Shown here: positions 31,949 to 38,609 of the stretch, in pieces | Position numbering within the stretch: the stretch's first letter is position 1 | How the letters are laid out: every line of letters starts with the position of its first letter | Assembly (NCBI GenBank): GCA_017474485.1 | Contig: JAFVHO010000033.1 | Coordinates: 1-40,094 of the forward strand | Direction: 5' to 3' | From: Prevotella sp. | Lineage (GTDB): Bacteria; Bacteroidota; Bacteroidia; Bacteroidales; Bacteroidaceae | DNA: 40,094 bases | Made by a program: the position numbers and the translations under genes | Notes under the pieces: generated by a model | Seen by the model: only the letters and a program-made list of their open reading frames with translations | What the model was told of the DNA's origin: nothing | Databases searched by the model: none

Positions 31949-32655
31949 TTATGTACTAACGTACCAATTTCCTCACCATCCATCACTTTCTTCAAGTTAC
32001 CGACTACGTCCATATTGAATACGTAGATGGGCAAATTGTTATCCTGACACATGCAGATAGCTGTCAAGTCCATTACCTTCAAACCTCGCGCGAGTACCTC
32101 TTTATAAGTAATAGCATCAAACTTAGTGGCTGTGGGATCTTTCTCCGGATCAGCCGTATAGACACCGTCCACACGCGTGCCCTTCAGCATCACGTCGGCT
32201 TCAATCTCGATACCACGCAGACTTGAACCCGTATCGGTTGTAAAGTAAGGTGAACCCGTACCTGCCGAGAAGATGCAAACGTAACCAGCCTCCATAGCCT
32301 CGATGGCCTTCCACTTGGTGTAGAACTCGCCAATTGGCTCCATGCGGAGAGCCGTCAGCACCTTGTTCTTGACGCCAATGGCACCTAATGCTGACGATAA
32401 TGCCAGCGAGTTGATGACCGTGGCACACATGCCCATCTGGTCGCCCTTCACACGGTCGAAGCCTTTCTGCGAACCCGACAGACCACGGAAGATATTTCCA
32501 CCTCCGATGACGATACCAATCTGCACACCCATCTCACTCACTTCCTTAATCTGGCGAGCATAGTCGCTCAAACGCTCAGGGTCGATACCGTAACCCTGCT
32601 TGCCCATCAGACTCTCACCTGAGAGCTTCAATAGAATCCTTTTAAATCTTGCCAT
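31945..32655 (-). CDS. pyrH: Uridylate kinase
   Basis: A 236-residue protein from the ATG at 32655 (MARFKRILLKLSGE), the standard PyrH start. A longer frame upstream runs through word repeats and is not conserved. Family blocks: KLSGESLMG, IVIGGGNIFRG, TALRMEPIGEFY, FSAGTGSPYFTTDT and GVYTADPEKD. It phosphorylates UMP to UDP in the cytoplasm. It follows birA by 78 nt of repeat sequence, so the two may be cotranscribed. Confidence 0.96.
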   Translation of the reverse strand: MARFKRILLKLSGESLMGKQGYGIDPERLSDYARQIKEVSEMGVQIGIVIGGGNIFRGLSGSQKGFDRVKGDQMGMCATVINSLALSSALGAIGVKNKVLTALRMEPIGEFYTKWKAIEAMEAGYVCIFSAGTGSPYFTTDTGSSLRGIEIEADVMLKGTRVDGVYTADPEKDPTATKFDAITYKEVLARGLKVMDLTAICMCQDNNLPIYVFNMDVVGNLKKVMDGEEIGTLVHN

Positions 32656-32670
32656 AATCTTTTTTCTTTT

Positions 32671-32733
32671 TAGCAACGGACTTACACGGACTAATACGGA
32701 CAATCCGAAAAAATCCGCTGTCGTCCGCTGCAA
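32671..32733. repeat. Word repeat between birA and pyrH (cggac / gtccgctg)
   Basis: acggacttacacggacta, atacggacaatccg and ccgctgtcgtccgctgc follow each other. The last 17 bases recur inside birA at 33428-33444. Confidence 0.65.
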
Positions 32734-33510
32734 TTATATAATAAATTGTATTTCTTTGAATGCGTAAAGTTGTTCCTGACCGTCCTTGTCCACCAACAAA
32801 AGCCTGCCATCAGGCAAAACGTCCATGAGCCTTGCAGTAAAACAAGTTGTTTTGGTGGCGTAAGTGGCATACTTTTGACGTCTATAGAGCCTTTCTCTGT
32901 ATGTAAAATAAGTTGTTTTACTATTAAAAGCCTCATCGAATGTTGCTAGGAATGCCTTGAGTAACGCCTCAAGGTCCGTTTCCTTGCCTATTAACTGATA
33001 GAGGGAAACAGGGTTAGGGGCATCACTCTTAAACTCACGTTGGTTGACATTCAGACCAATACCGATAATACTGTTTTTAATCATACTGCCCTGTAGACGG
33101 TTCTCAATCAGTATGCCGCAAATCTTTCGGTCACCCACATAGATGTCGTTAGGCCATTTGATTTCAACCCTCTGAGTGATATAGCTCTGCAACGTCTGGC
33201 ATATAGCTACAGAAACAGCCTCCGTAATCCGAAACTGCTCATTAGCAGAAATATCCGTAGGATGAATCAGCAACGAGAACAGCAGGTTCTTGCCCCGCTC
33301 CGACTCCCACGTATTCGTACCACAGCCACGACCCGCTGTCTGGTAATCGGCAACCACAGCAATATTGATGGCAGCGGACGACAGCAGACTTTTTCGGACA
33401 CCAACATTAACTATCGTCTGTGTAAGTCCGCTGTCGTCCGCTGCTAAACCTTCTTTCAGCCAGCGATTCGTCGAGTCTGTCTCGTCAATATGAATGATTT
33501 TCCATTCCAC
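32734..33510 (-). CDS. birA: Biotin-[acetyl-CoA-carboxylase] ligase, with in-frame repeat insertions
   Basis: A 258-residue biotin-protein ligase without an N-terminal HTH domain. Family blocks: IDETDSTNRWLKE, VVADYQTAGRGCGTNTWES (residues 52-70, biotin-AMP loop), KWPNDIYV and GILIENRL. It attaches biotin to carboxylase subunits. Residues 22-48 (LAADDSGLTQTIVNVGVRK and LLSSAAI) replace a short connector and are encoded by an inverted word repeat. Near the C-terminus, KTTYFT and KTTCFT are also word-encoded. The start is a GTG only 3 nt after a -7 box, so the mRNA may be leaderless. Confidence 0.92.
   Translation of the reverse strand: MEWKIIHIDETDSTNRWLKEGLAADDSGLTQTIVNVGVRKSLLSSAAINIAVVADYQTAGRGCGTNTWESERGKNLLFSLLIHPTDISANEQFRITEAVSVAICQTLQSYITQRVEIKWPNDIYVGDRKICGILIENRLQGSMIKNSIIGIGLNVNQREFKSDAPNPVSLYQLIGKETDLEALLKAFLATFDEAFNSKTTYFTYRERLYRRQKYATYATKTTCFTARLMDVLPDGRLLLVDKDGQEQLYAFKEIQFII
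33366..33444. repeat. Inverted word repeat inserted in birA
   Basis: gcagcggacgacag at one end is the exact reverse complement of ctgtcgtccgctgc at the other (14 bp). Between them lie related cggac and gtccg units. The whole 79 bp is in frame in birA. Confidence 0.8.
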
Positions 33511-33513
33511 GAT

Positions 33514-33522
33514 GCAAAGATA
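33514..33522 (-). promoter_or_regulatory. -7 promoter box for birA
   Basis: The minus strand reads TATCTTTGC, only 3 nt before the GTG start codon. Confidence 0.65.
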
Positions 33523-33523
33523 A

Positions 33524-33561
33524 CAAATAATTCCTAAATCCTAATTCCTAATTCCTAATTT
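33524..33561. repeat. Word repeat between birA and tadA (ctaattc)
   Basis: aattcctaaatcctaattcc and taattcctaatt run between the two divergent -7 boxes and make up most of the intergenic region. Confidence 0.65.
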
Positions 33562-33567
33562 TTTTCG

Positions 33568-33576
33568 TAACTTTGC
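33568..33576 (+). promoter_or_regulatory. -7 promoter box for tadA
   Basis: TAACTTTGC, only 3 nt before the first ATG at 33580. Confidence 0.7.
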
Positions 33577-33579
33577 AAC

Positions 33580-34023
33580 ATGGAACAACAAAATAAAGAC
33601 GAAATGTACATGCGCCGTGCCTTGCAGGAGGCACAGGCCGCTTACGACGATGGCGAAATACCCATTGGAGCCGTTGTTGTATGCCAAGACCATATCATAG
33701 CCCGTGCCCACAACCTGACGGAGACACTGAACGACGTGACAGCCCATGCCGAAATGCAAGCTATCACAATGGCTGCCAATGAGTTAGGCGGTAAATACCT
33801 GACCGACTGCACACTCTACGTCACTGTTGAGCCCTGTGCCATGTGCGCTGGAGCTTTAGGCTGGAGCCAGATACCTCGCGTTGTCTATGGCTGTCCTGAT
33901 GACAAGCGGGGCTATACCCTACTCGCCCCCAACGCCCTGCATCCCCGTTGCACAGTCACCGCTGGCGTTCTTGAAGACGAATGCCGCCAACTGATGCAGC
34001 AGTTCTTCAAGGATAAACGATAA
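33580..34023 (+). CDS. tadA: tRNA-specific adenosine deaminase
   Basis: A 147-residue zinc deaminase. His56-Ala57-Glu58 and PCAMC (Cys86, Cys89) give the complete metal and catalytic site. GEIPIGAVVV and AHNLTE are further TadA blocks. It converts the wobble adenosine of tRNA-Arg(ACG) to inosine. The first ATG lies 3 nt after the -7 box. The ATG at 33604 (MYMRRAL) would give a normal leader and still keep the conserved fold, so the start is uncertain. Confidence 0.93.
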   Translation: MEQQNKDEMYMRRALQEAQAAYDDGEIPIGAVVVCQDHIIARAHNLTETLNDVTAHAEMQAITMAANELGGKYLTDCTLYVTVEPCAMCAGALGWSQIPRVVYGCPDDKRGYTLLAPNALHPRCTVTAGVLEDECRQLMQQFFKDKR

Positions 34024-34218
34024 CATTATTTTCTCTTAAAGCTAAAAGTTACCAACACGTGAGGAAAATAATGTTTCAGGCCCTGAAACTAATATTCCAA
34101 GTCCTGAAATTTATATTCCAAGACCTGAAACATAAAAAACACTTCGACAGAAACAATACTTTCGGAGTACGCGTTTTTTCTCTTGGAGTAATTTTTATTT
34201 CTTTCGGAGTAAGCGGAA
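34024..34218. other. Intergenic region of word repeats between tadA and the HEPN gene
   Basis: No credible gene. The left half repeats ccaag(t/a)cctgaaa and related units (34072-34130). The right half repeats ctttcggagta or cttggagtaa three times (34157-34213). Confidence 0.55.
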
Positions 34219-34623
34219 TTAGTCGTTCTCCCTTATATAATTAGAAACCTTTGAAATAAGAAGCCTCGCAGGTTCAATCATTGGCTCTATTTCCTGTTGA
34301 GTGGCATCATAAGAACAATTGTAATCGCTATTGTTCCGCATCGTTTGTAAATCAGAGTACAGCCTACCATCTTCCGATGCAAAGATTCCAGTACGTATAT
34401 AATAGTTTCCAAACATAGCAATAACCCCTCTATGCGTATTTACAGGGTGACCATCATTAATCAACAAAGCATTCACAGCATGAAATACTGCATAATAGAG
34501 TCTGTTAGCAATATTATCCCAATACCCTAGTTTTTGCAATTCGGAAATTTGCGCCATCGTATTGGTAGCTTTTTCAAGTTCTAGATTAACAATAATCCGA
34601 CGTTCCTCGTCATTTAAGCTCAT
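34219..34623 (-). CDS. HEPN domain protein, partner of an MNT nucleotidyltransferase
   Basis: A 134-residue all-helical protein. ANRLYYAVFHAVNALL at residues 39-54 is the typical second helix of HEPN proteins. The candidate active-site block is RNNSDY (Arg96-Tyr101), in which the usual His of Rx4-6H is absent and an Asp-Tyr pair stands instead. Its ATG overlaps the stop of the nucleotidyltransferase gene by 4 nt (34620-34623). MNT-HEPN pairs are known as toxin-antitoxin systems in which the HEPN part is usually the RNase toxin. That role is inferred here. Confidence 0.82.
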   Translation of the reverse strand: MSLNDEERRIIVNLELEKATNTMAQISELQKLGYWDNIANRLYYAVFHAVNALLINDGHPVNTHRGVIAMFGNYYIRTGIFASEDGRLYSDLQTMRNNSDYNCSYDATQQEIEPMIEPARLLISKVSNYIREND

Positions 34624-34934
34624 ACTATAACTATTTTGTCACGTTCTACATTTTTATAATATGGTAAGTAAGACCACGAGTTCCATTGTTTCTTCGTATA
34701 TAAAGACGGATTCAATTCCTCTCCAATCTCCCAACCAAGTTCACGAAAAGGATATGCGACTCCATAATCAGAAGCCTCCAAAGACTGCTTGTCAAGAAGA
34801 ATCAACAGATCCCAGTCTGAATCAGTATGAGCATCACCACGAGCCCTTGATCCATATAGAATCAATGTGCTACGAGGAGGCAATGTTTGCATTGCCACAG
34901 TTTTGATTTTACTAATGACTTCTTCTTGCTCCAT
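34620..34934 (-). CDS. MNT-type minimal nucleotidyltransferase (candidate antitoxin)
   Basis: A 104-residue protein with the complete minimal nucleotidyltransferase motif: Gly28-Ser29 in YGSRARGD and Asp40/Asp42 in SDWDLLILL. In the characterised MntA-HepT systems the MNT protein adenylylates and silences the HEPN RNase. The gene is first in a two-gene operon with its own promoter 18 nt upstream. It ends DKIVIV, with the stop inside the HEPN start. AT content is visibly higher than in the neighbouring housekeeping genes, which fits an acquired unit. Confidence 0.85.
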   Translation of the reverse strand: MEQEEVISKIKTVAMQTLPPRSTLILYGSRARGDAHTDSDWDLLILLDKQSLEASDYGVAYPFRELGWEIGEELNPSLYTKKQWNSWSYLPYYKNVERDKIVIV

Positions 34935-34951
34935 ATTCCATTACATATTCG

Positions 34952-34960
34952 TTGCAAAGA
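34952..34960 (-). promoter_or_regulatory. -7 promoter box for the MNT-HEPN pair
   Basis: The minus strand reads TATCTTTGC, 17 nt before the MNT start codon. Confidence 0.65.
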
Positions 34961-35339
34961 TAAACATAATATTTCAAACTTCCAAAGAAAAAACGAAAAA
35001 ACGCCGAAACAATAACCATGTGAGGGCTCGAAGAGAAAAAAGTGAGGGAGACGTGAGGGAGAACGAATATCCCTCACGTGCTCTCAGCCCTTTATACATC
35101 GGCATTTGAGAAGGGTCATGTGAGTATGTGAGGGACATTTCGATGTTTCTCGATTTTTCGCGTCTGATTGATCGAATATTAGCGTTTGATTCATTGAAGG
35201 ATTGCAATTGCTTCATCTAAGACTCGCGTTCAGTCCGATTAATGAAAAATTCTAGTCCGACGGGCACGGACTCGCAATCCGTAAGGAGCAAACTGGCAGT
35301 CCGTCGGGACGGACTAAGACACAGTAACAAAAAAGTAAT
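34961..35339. other. Gene-free region with gtgaggga and agtccg repeats
   Basis: No credible gene. gtgaggg units occur at about 35019, 35042, 35053 and 35128. acgtgaggga (35051-35060) pairs perfectly with tccctcacgt (35070-35079). Two related palindromes follow: agtccg...cggact at 35254-35272, and agtccgtcgggacggact at 35298-35315 (8-bp arms). Confidence 0.5.
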
Positions 35340-35370
35340 CGGGAGGTTATGCCCTGTAGCATACCTCCCG
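35340..35370 (-). terminator. Terminator of the truncated lipoprotein copy
   Basis: cgggaggt (35340-35347) pairs with acctcccg (35363-35370), with an inner atgc/gcat. On the minus strand a T-run (complement of 35331-35336) follows a few bases later. It corresponds to the terminator at 37938-37969 after the intact copy. Confidence 0.75.
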
Positions 35371-35396
35371 AACAAATTATAACATTCTTATTCTAA

Positions 35397-35735
35397 TTAT
35401 TCATAGAATCCAGAGTAGCGCGTTCCTGATACGAGGTGCTTTGCATAACCAAATCTTGCACCATAGGAATCGTCAGTAAATGTAATGTAGAACGAAATAC
35501 TGTCGGTTGGCATACCGTGAATGTTATGACCCTGACCATACAGGATCTTACCATCTGTGATAGTTGCTGTCTCAGCAGCAAGAGGATTGCCATCCTTGTC
35601 TTTAGGTGTCTGACCTGCAGCAATAGCATCAGCTATCTCCTGATTGGAAGCATCGTAAGGAATATTTTCTGCTGAGAAGGTACCAGCACCATAGTTGATG
35701 GGCATCTTAAACTTAAAAGACCAGAAATAACCTCT
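35397..35735 (-). pseudogene. 5'-truncated duplicate of the lipid-binding lipoprotein gene
   Basis: The reading frame matches the last 110 or so residues of the intact lipoprotein encoded at 37998-38594. Examples are NQEIADAIAAGQTPKDKDGN and GHNIHGMPTDSISFYITFTD, with only scattered changes. Similarity stops near 35730, at the codons for FWSFKFK. Signal peptide, lipobox and N-terminal half are missing and no proper start is present. The 3' flank and terminator were duplicated as well. The high identity suggests a recent event or gene conversion. It is probably not expressed. Confidence 0.8.
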
Positions 35736-35777
35736 GCCGTATCTCAAACAGCGTATCTGTTAATATCATAAACATGA

Positions 35778-35813
35778 TTATCAAACTTTTGATAATTATA
35801 ATTTTGATAATTG
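35778..35813 (+). promoter_or_regulatory. Inverted plus direct repeat overlapping the ATPase promoter (candidate operator)
   Basis: attatcaaa (35778-35786) and tttgataat (35789-35797) form a palindrome. ttttgataatt occurs at 35788-35798 and again at 35803-35813, the second covering the TTTG -33 box at 35804-35807. Confidence 0.5.
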
Positions 35814-35825
35814 CAGGAAAATGTT

Positions 35826-35834
35826 TAACTTTGC
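35826..35834 (+). promoter_or_regulatory. -7 promoter box for the ATPase gene
   Basis: TAACTTTGC with TTTG at 35804-35807 (18-nt spacer), 27 nt before the ATG at 35862. Confidence 0.75.
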
Positions 35835-35861
35835 AGGCAATAAGTATGTAAATATCAGTAT

Positions 35862-36995
35862 ATGAAAAATCCGTTTGTAACAAAAGGTTATGCAGGCCCG
35901 GAATATTTCTGTGATCGTGTCAAGGAAACCGAAGACTTGCTGAAGATGCTTACCAATGAGAACAACATGGCACTTATCTCACCGAGAAGACTGGGTAAGA
36001 CAGACCTGATTAAACATTGTTTTTCACAACAAGAAATCAAAGACACATATTACACCTTTATAATTGACATATATGCAACGAACTCCCTAACGGATTTCGT
36101 GGAGGTATTTGGCAGGGCTATCTTTGAGGAACTGAAACCGTTGGGAAGAAAGGTTTGGGAACGGTTCTTTAATAGCATCAAGTCGGTTCAGCAGCAGATT
36201 TCTTTTGACATCAACGGAAATCCTGTTTGGGGAATCGGTCTCGGGAACTATATCAATCCTGCTACGACTCTTGAAGAGATATTCAAGTATTTGTGTACTG
36301 CAGACAAACCCTGTCTGGTTGCCATTGATGAGTTTCAAAAGATTACAGAATATCCTAATGGACAGAATGTCGAGGCGGCATTAAGAACTCACATACAACA
36401 ATGTCCCAATGCCACTTTCCTCTTTTGCGGTTCAAAGCGTCACCTAATGACAGAGATTTTCCTTTCACCCTCACGTCCGTTCTACCAGTCGGTGGTAACT
36501 ATGGGCCTGGATGTCATTTCGGAAGATAAATACTCCGCTTTTGCCATTAATCTGTTCGAAACGTACGGCAAATCACTTGATGCAGATGTTGTCCAACAAG
36601 TGTACCAGCGATTTAACGGTGTTACTGCCTATCTGCAAAGAGTGATGAATGTTTTGTTTATGAATACGCCAAAAGGGGAACACTGTACAGCTGATATGAT
36701 AGATGATGCCATTGAGTTCATCATCAATCTAAACACAGAGCATTATGAAATGCTCTTTAGCCAGATGTCAGAAAAGCAACGTATCACTTTCTTAGCGATA
36801 GCACAGGAGGGACGGGCAAGAAACATATCCAGTGGTCAGTTTGTACGTAAACATCGCCTTGTATCTTCAAGTTCTGCAGTCTCAGCCGTCAGGGGATTGA
36901 TAGAAAAAGATTTCATTACATGCGAACATAACGAGTATTATGTTTACGACTACTTCTTTCCTATTTGGATGAAGAAGAAGGGATATATTGTCTAA
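35862..36995 (+). CDS. AAA/STAND-like ATPase with C-terminal winged-helix domain
   Basis: A 377-residue protein of the archaeal-ATPase-like (PF01637-type) group common in Bacteroidota. Walker A is SPRRLGKT at residues 40-47, Walker B is LVAIDE at 152-157, and FLFCGS provides the sensor. The C-terminal 90 residues (QRITFLAIAQEG, then SSSSAVSAVRGLIEKDFI) look like a winged helix that reads out state, ending VYDYFFPIWMKKK. Function is unknown; related proteins are suspected in defence or regulation. It has its own promoter with an operator-like repeat. It sits between a truncated and an intact copy of the same lipoprotein gene, and about 0.9 kb of repeats follows it. Confidence 0.85.
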   Translation: MKNPFVTKGYAGPEYFCDRVKETEDLLKMLTNENNMALISPRRLGKTDLIKHCFSQQEIKDTYYTFIIDIYATNSLTDFVEVFGRAIFEELKPLGRKVWERFFNSIKSVQQQISFDINGNPVWGIGLGNYINPATTLEEIFKYLCTADKPCLVAIDEFQKITEYPNGQNVEAALRTHIQQCPNATFLFCGSKRHLMTEIFLSPSRPFYQSVVTMGLDVISEDKYSAFAINLFETYGKSLDADVVQQVYQRFNGVTAYLQRVMNVLFMNTPKGEHCTADMIDDAIEFIINLNTEHYEMLFSQMSEKQRITFLAIAQEGRARNISSGQFVRKHRLVSSSSAVSAVRGLIEKDFITCEHNEYYVYDYFFPIWMKKKGYIV

Positions 36996-37050
36996 TAATG
37001 CCGAAGTATTTGGAATTAATGCAGAAGTATTTAGAAATAAATGTGACGTC

Positions 37051-37583
37051 AACAAAAACATGGTGCACCTTCTGCACCCTGTGCACCTGAAAGAATTTCA
37101 ACAAATAGACGCATTATACTTGTTTACAGCTTGTTATATAGATGTCATGCGCTTTTCAGAGCACGAATTATCATTCAAAAATGCGCACACCCTATCCTAC
37201 ATAAAAGCGCCGCTGTTACTTCGCATAATGGTGCGACATACCAACATAAAGGCTACTGGTTGTAGTAAAACAACTTGTTTTGCAAAATTTAGAGGCACTT
37301 TACGAAAAAATAGAGCCGCTATTTTTCCAAACGGAGCCGCTATTTTTCCAAACGGAGCCGCTATTTTTTCAAACGGGGCCACCGTTTGGTTGAATTTTCT
37401 CGAGAATTCAGAGCCGTAGTGGCAGCAGAAAATTGTATGGCAGTTGCGCATTTTCGAGTAGCTATTCCGTTTGTGAAAATGGAGTCTTTAGAAATGTAAA
37501 CCTCAGTCATGTAGGATTTTATAAGATGTTTGTTGAAACATTTTCAGGTGCATAGGGTGCAGAAGGTGCAGCATGTTTTTGTT
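37051..37583. repeat. Pair of 55-bp imperfect inverted repeats bounding about 0.5 kb
   Basis: 37051-37105 and the reverse complement of 37529-37583 differ at 5 of 55 positions by my count. Both contain tgcaccttctgcaccct. No transposase lies between them. Confidence 0.7.
37315..37377 (+). repeat. 21-bp tandem repeat, three copies
   Basis: The unit gccgctatttttccaaacgg plus a is exact at 37315-37335 and 37336-37356, and has two changes at 37357-37377. Confidence 0.9.
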
Positions 37584-37815
37584 ATCCTTATTAATGTAGC
37601 GCCAGCTTTCTGCGTCACCCATGTCTCATGCAGAATTCCCTATTTATCAGGGGTTCAAGTTTGTTTTATCCATGGTAGTGTTAAAACCGCCAAAGTCAGG
37701 AGCCGCGCGTTTTTGGGGCAGGTCTTCTGCTTATGGAAAAGAGCCGACGTTCGATCCCAATGATTTGCGTCATGCGATAAGCAAGCAGCCCACCCGCTTA
37801 TCGCTCGAAGGCGAC

Positions 37816-37912
37816 GAGCGATAAGCAGAAGAGCCACGAGGAGTTCACTCGCGGGCCACGAGCGATAAGCAAGCAAGGCGCGAGCGATAAGCAAGCAAGG
37901 CACGAGCGATAA
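37816..37912 (+). repeat. 22-bp repeat array (gagcgataagcaagcaagg)
   Basis: Units start at 37816, 37838 (divergent), 37860 and 37882, with a partial one at 37904. The first also forms a 10-bp inverted repeat with cttatcgctc at 37797-37806. Confidence 0.8.
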
Positions 37913-37937
37913 CCTAAAATGACAGGGCAAAAAAAAT

Positions 37938-37969
37938 CGGGAAGTGACACCTGCGAGGTGCACTTCCCG
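37938..37969 (-). terminator. Terminator of the SusD-lipoprotein operon
   Basis: cgggaagtg (37938-37946) pairs with cacttcccg (37961-37969) and cacct with aggtg inside, leaving a 3-nt loop and one bulged A. On the minus strand a run of eight T follows directly. Confidence 0.88.
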
Positions 37970-37997
37970 AATATTGTTTATAACATTCTAATTCTAT

Positions 37998-38594
37998 TTA
38001 CTCATAGAATCCAGAGTAGCGTGTTCCTGTGACGAGATGCTTGGCATAGCCAAATCTTGCACCATAGGAATCGTCAGTAAATGTAATGTAGAACGAAATA
38101 CTGTCGGTTGGCATACCATGAATGTTATGGCCTGCACCATACATAATCTTTCCATCGCTAATAGTTGCTGTCTCCGCAACGAGATCATTTCCGTCTTTGT
38201 CCTTTGGAGTCTGACCTGCGGCAATAGCATCAGCTATCTCCTGATTAGCAGCATCATAAGGAACATTTGTGACTGAGAAGGTACCAGCTACGTAATCAAC
38301 GAGCATCTTGAACTTAAAAGCCCAGAATTTACCATCATCGTCAATCCACATTTCAGTAGAAGAGTTGGCAGCTGTATTGAATGTAAAGAGGTCTATGTCC
38401 ATTATTCCAAACAAATCCTCTGGCTGATATTTCACATTGCCATTCTCGTCAACCTGACTAACACTGACAACCCAACGGCCTGCCATATTCTGCACATTTG
38501 TTCCACCAGGCTCCTCATTGGTCTCCACATCGCAACTGGCAAAGCCAAACGAGAGAGCAATGGTCATCAATGCAAAAGAAATATACTTTTTCAT
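37998..38594 (-). CDS. Lipid-binding-type surface lipoprotein of a Sus-like operon
   Basis: A 198-residue lipoprotein: signal peptide with lipobox FASC (Cys21), a short Asn/Gly linker, then a compact beta-rich domain starting AGRWVVSVSQVD. I recognise it as the small lipocalin-like 'lipid-binding hydrolase' family that accompanies SusD genes in Bacteroidota; the molecular role is unknown. It is the last gene of a SusD-DUF5012-lipoprotein operon (15 nt after the DUF5012 gene) and is followed by a strong terminator. A truncated near-identical copy of its 3' part lies 2.6 kb away at 35397-35735. Confidence 0.8.
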   Translation of the reverse strand: MKKYISFALMTIALSFGFASCDVETNEEPGGTNVQNMAGRWVVSVSQVDENGNVKYQPEDLFGIMDIDLFTFNTAANSSTEMWIDDDGKFWAFKFKMLVDYVAGTFSVTNVPYDAANQEIADAIAAGQTPKDKDGNDLVAETATISDGKIMYGAGHNIHGMPTDSISFYITFTDDSYGARFGYAKHLVTGTRYSGFYE

Positions 38595-38609
38595 AATTAT
38601 TACTATCTT

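Larger units (their letters stand above)
36996..37937. other. Gene-free repeat island downstream of the ATPase
   Basis: No credible gene in 0.94 kb. From left to right: two gaagtattt(g/a)ga units (37002-37035); a 55-bp arm (37051-37105); aaaacaacttgtttt (37267-37281), also present twice in birA; a 21-bp tandem repeat (37315-37377); the second 55-bp arm (37529-37583, inverted); and a 22-bp gagcgataagc array (37816-37912). Confidence 0.6.

Noticed and set aside
32656-32733. Longer N-terminus of pyrH
   Set aside because: The extra 26 codons are word repeats, and PyrH proteins start at the equivalent of MARFKRIL.
34059-34244. 61-codon frame with repeated FQxLK units
   Set aside because: The pattern comes from the DNA word array, and the frame runs into the HEPN gene on the other strand.
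36988-37419. 143-codon frame after the ATPase
   Set aside because: It overlaps the ATPase stop and is composed of successive word and tandem repeats (AEVF, the 55-bp arm, AAIFPNG). It has no promoter and no domain.
37051-37583. Insertion sequence
   Set aside because: The inverted ends are clear, but no transposase frame or obvious target duplication is seen.
37816-37912. CRISPR array
   Set aside because: The 22-bp units are contiguous without unique spacers, and no cas gene is present.
37655-37963. 102-codon minus-strand frame over the 22-bp array
   Set aside because: It is made of the repeat units and the terminator, with no start signal or family match.
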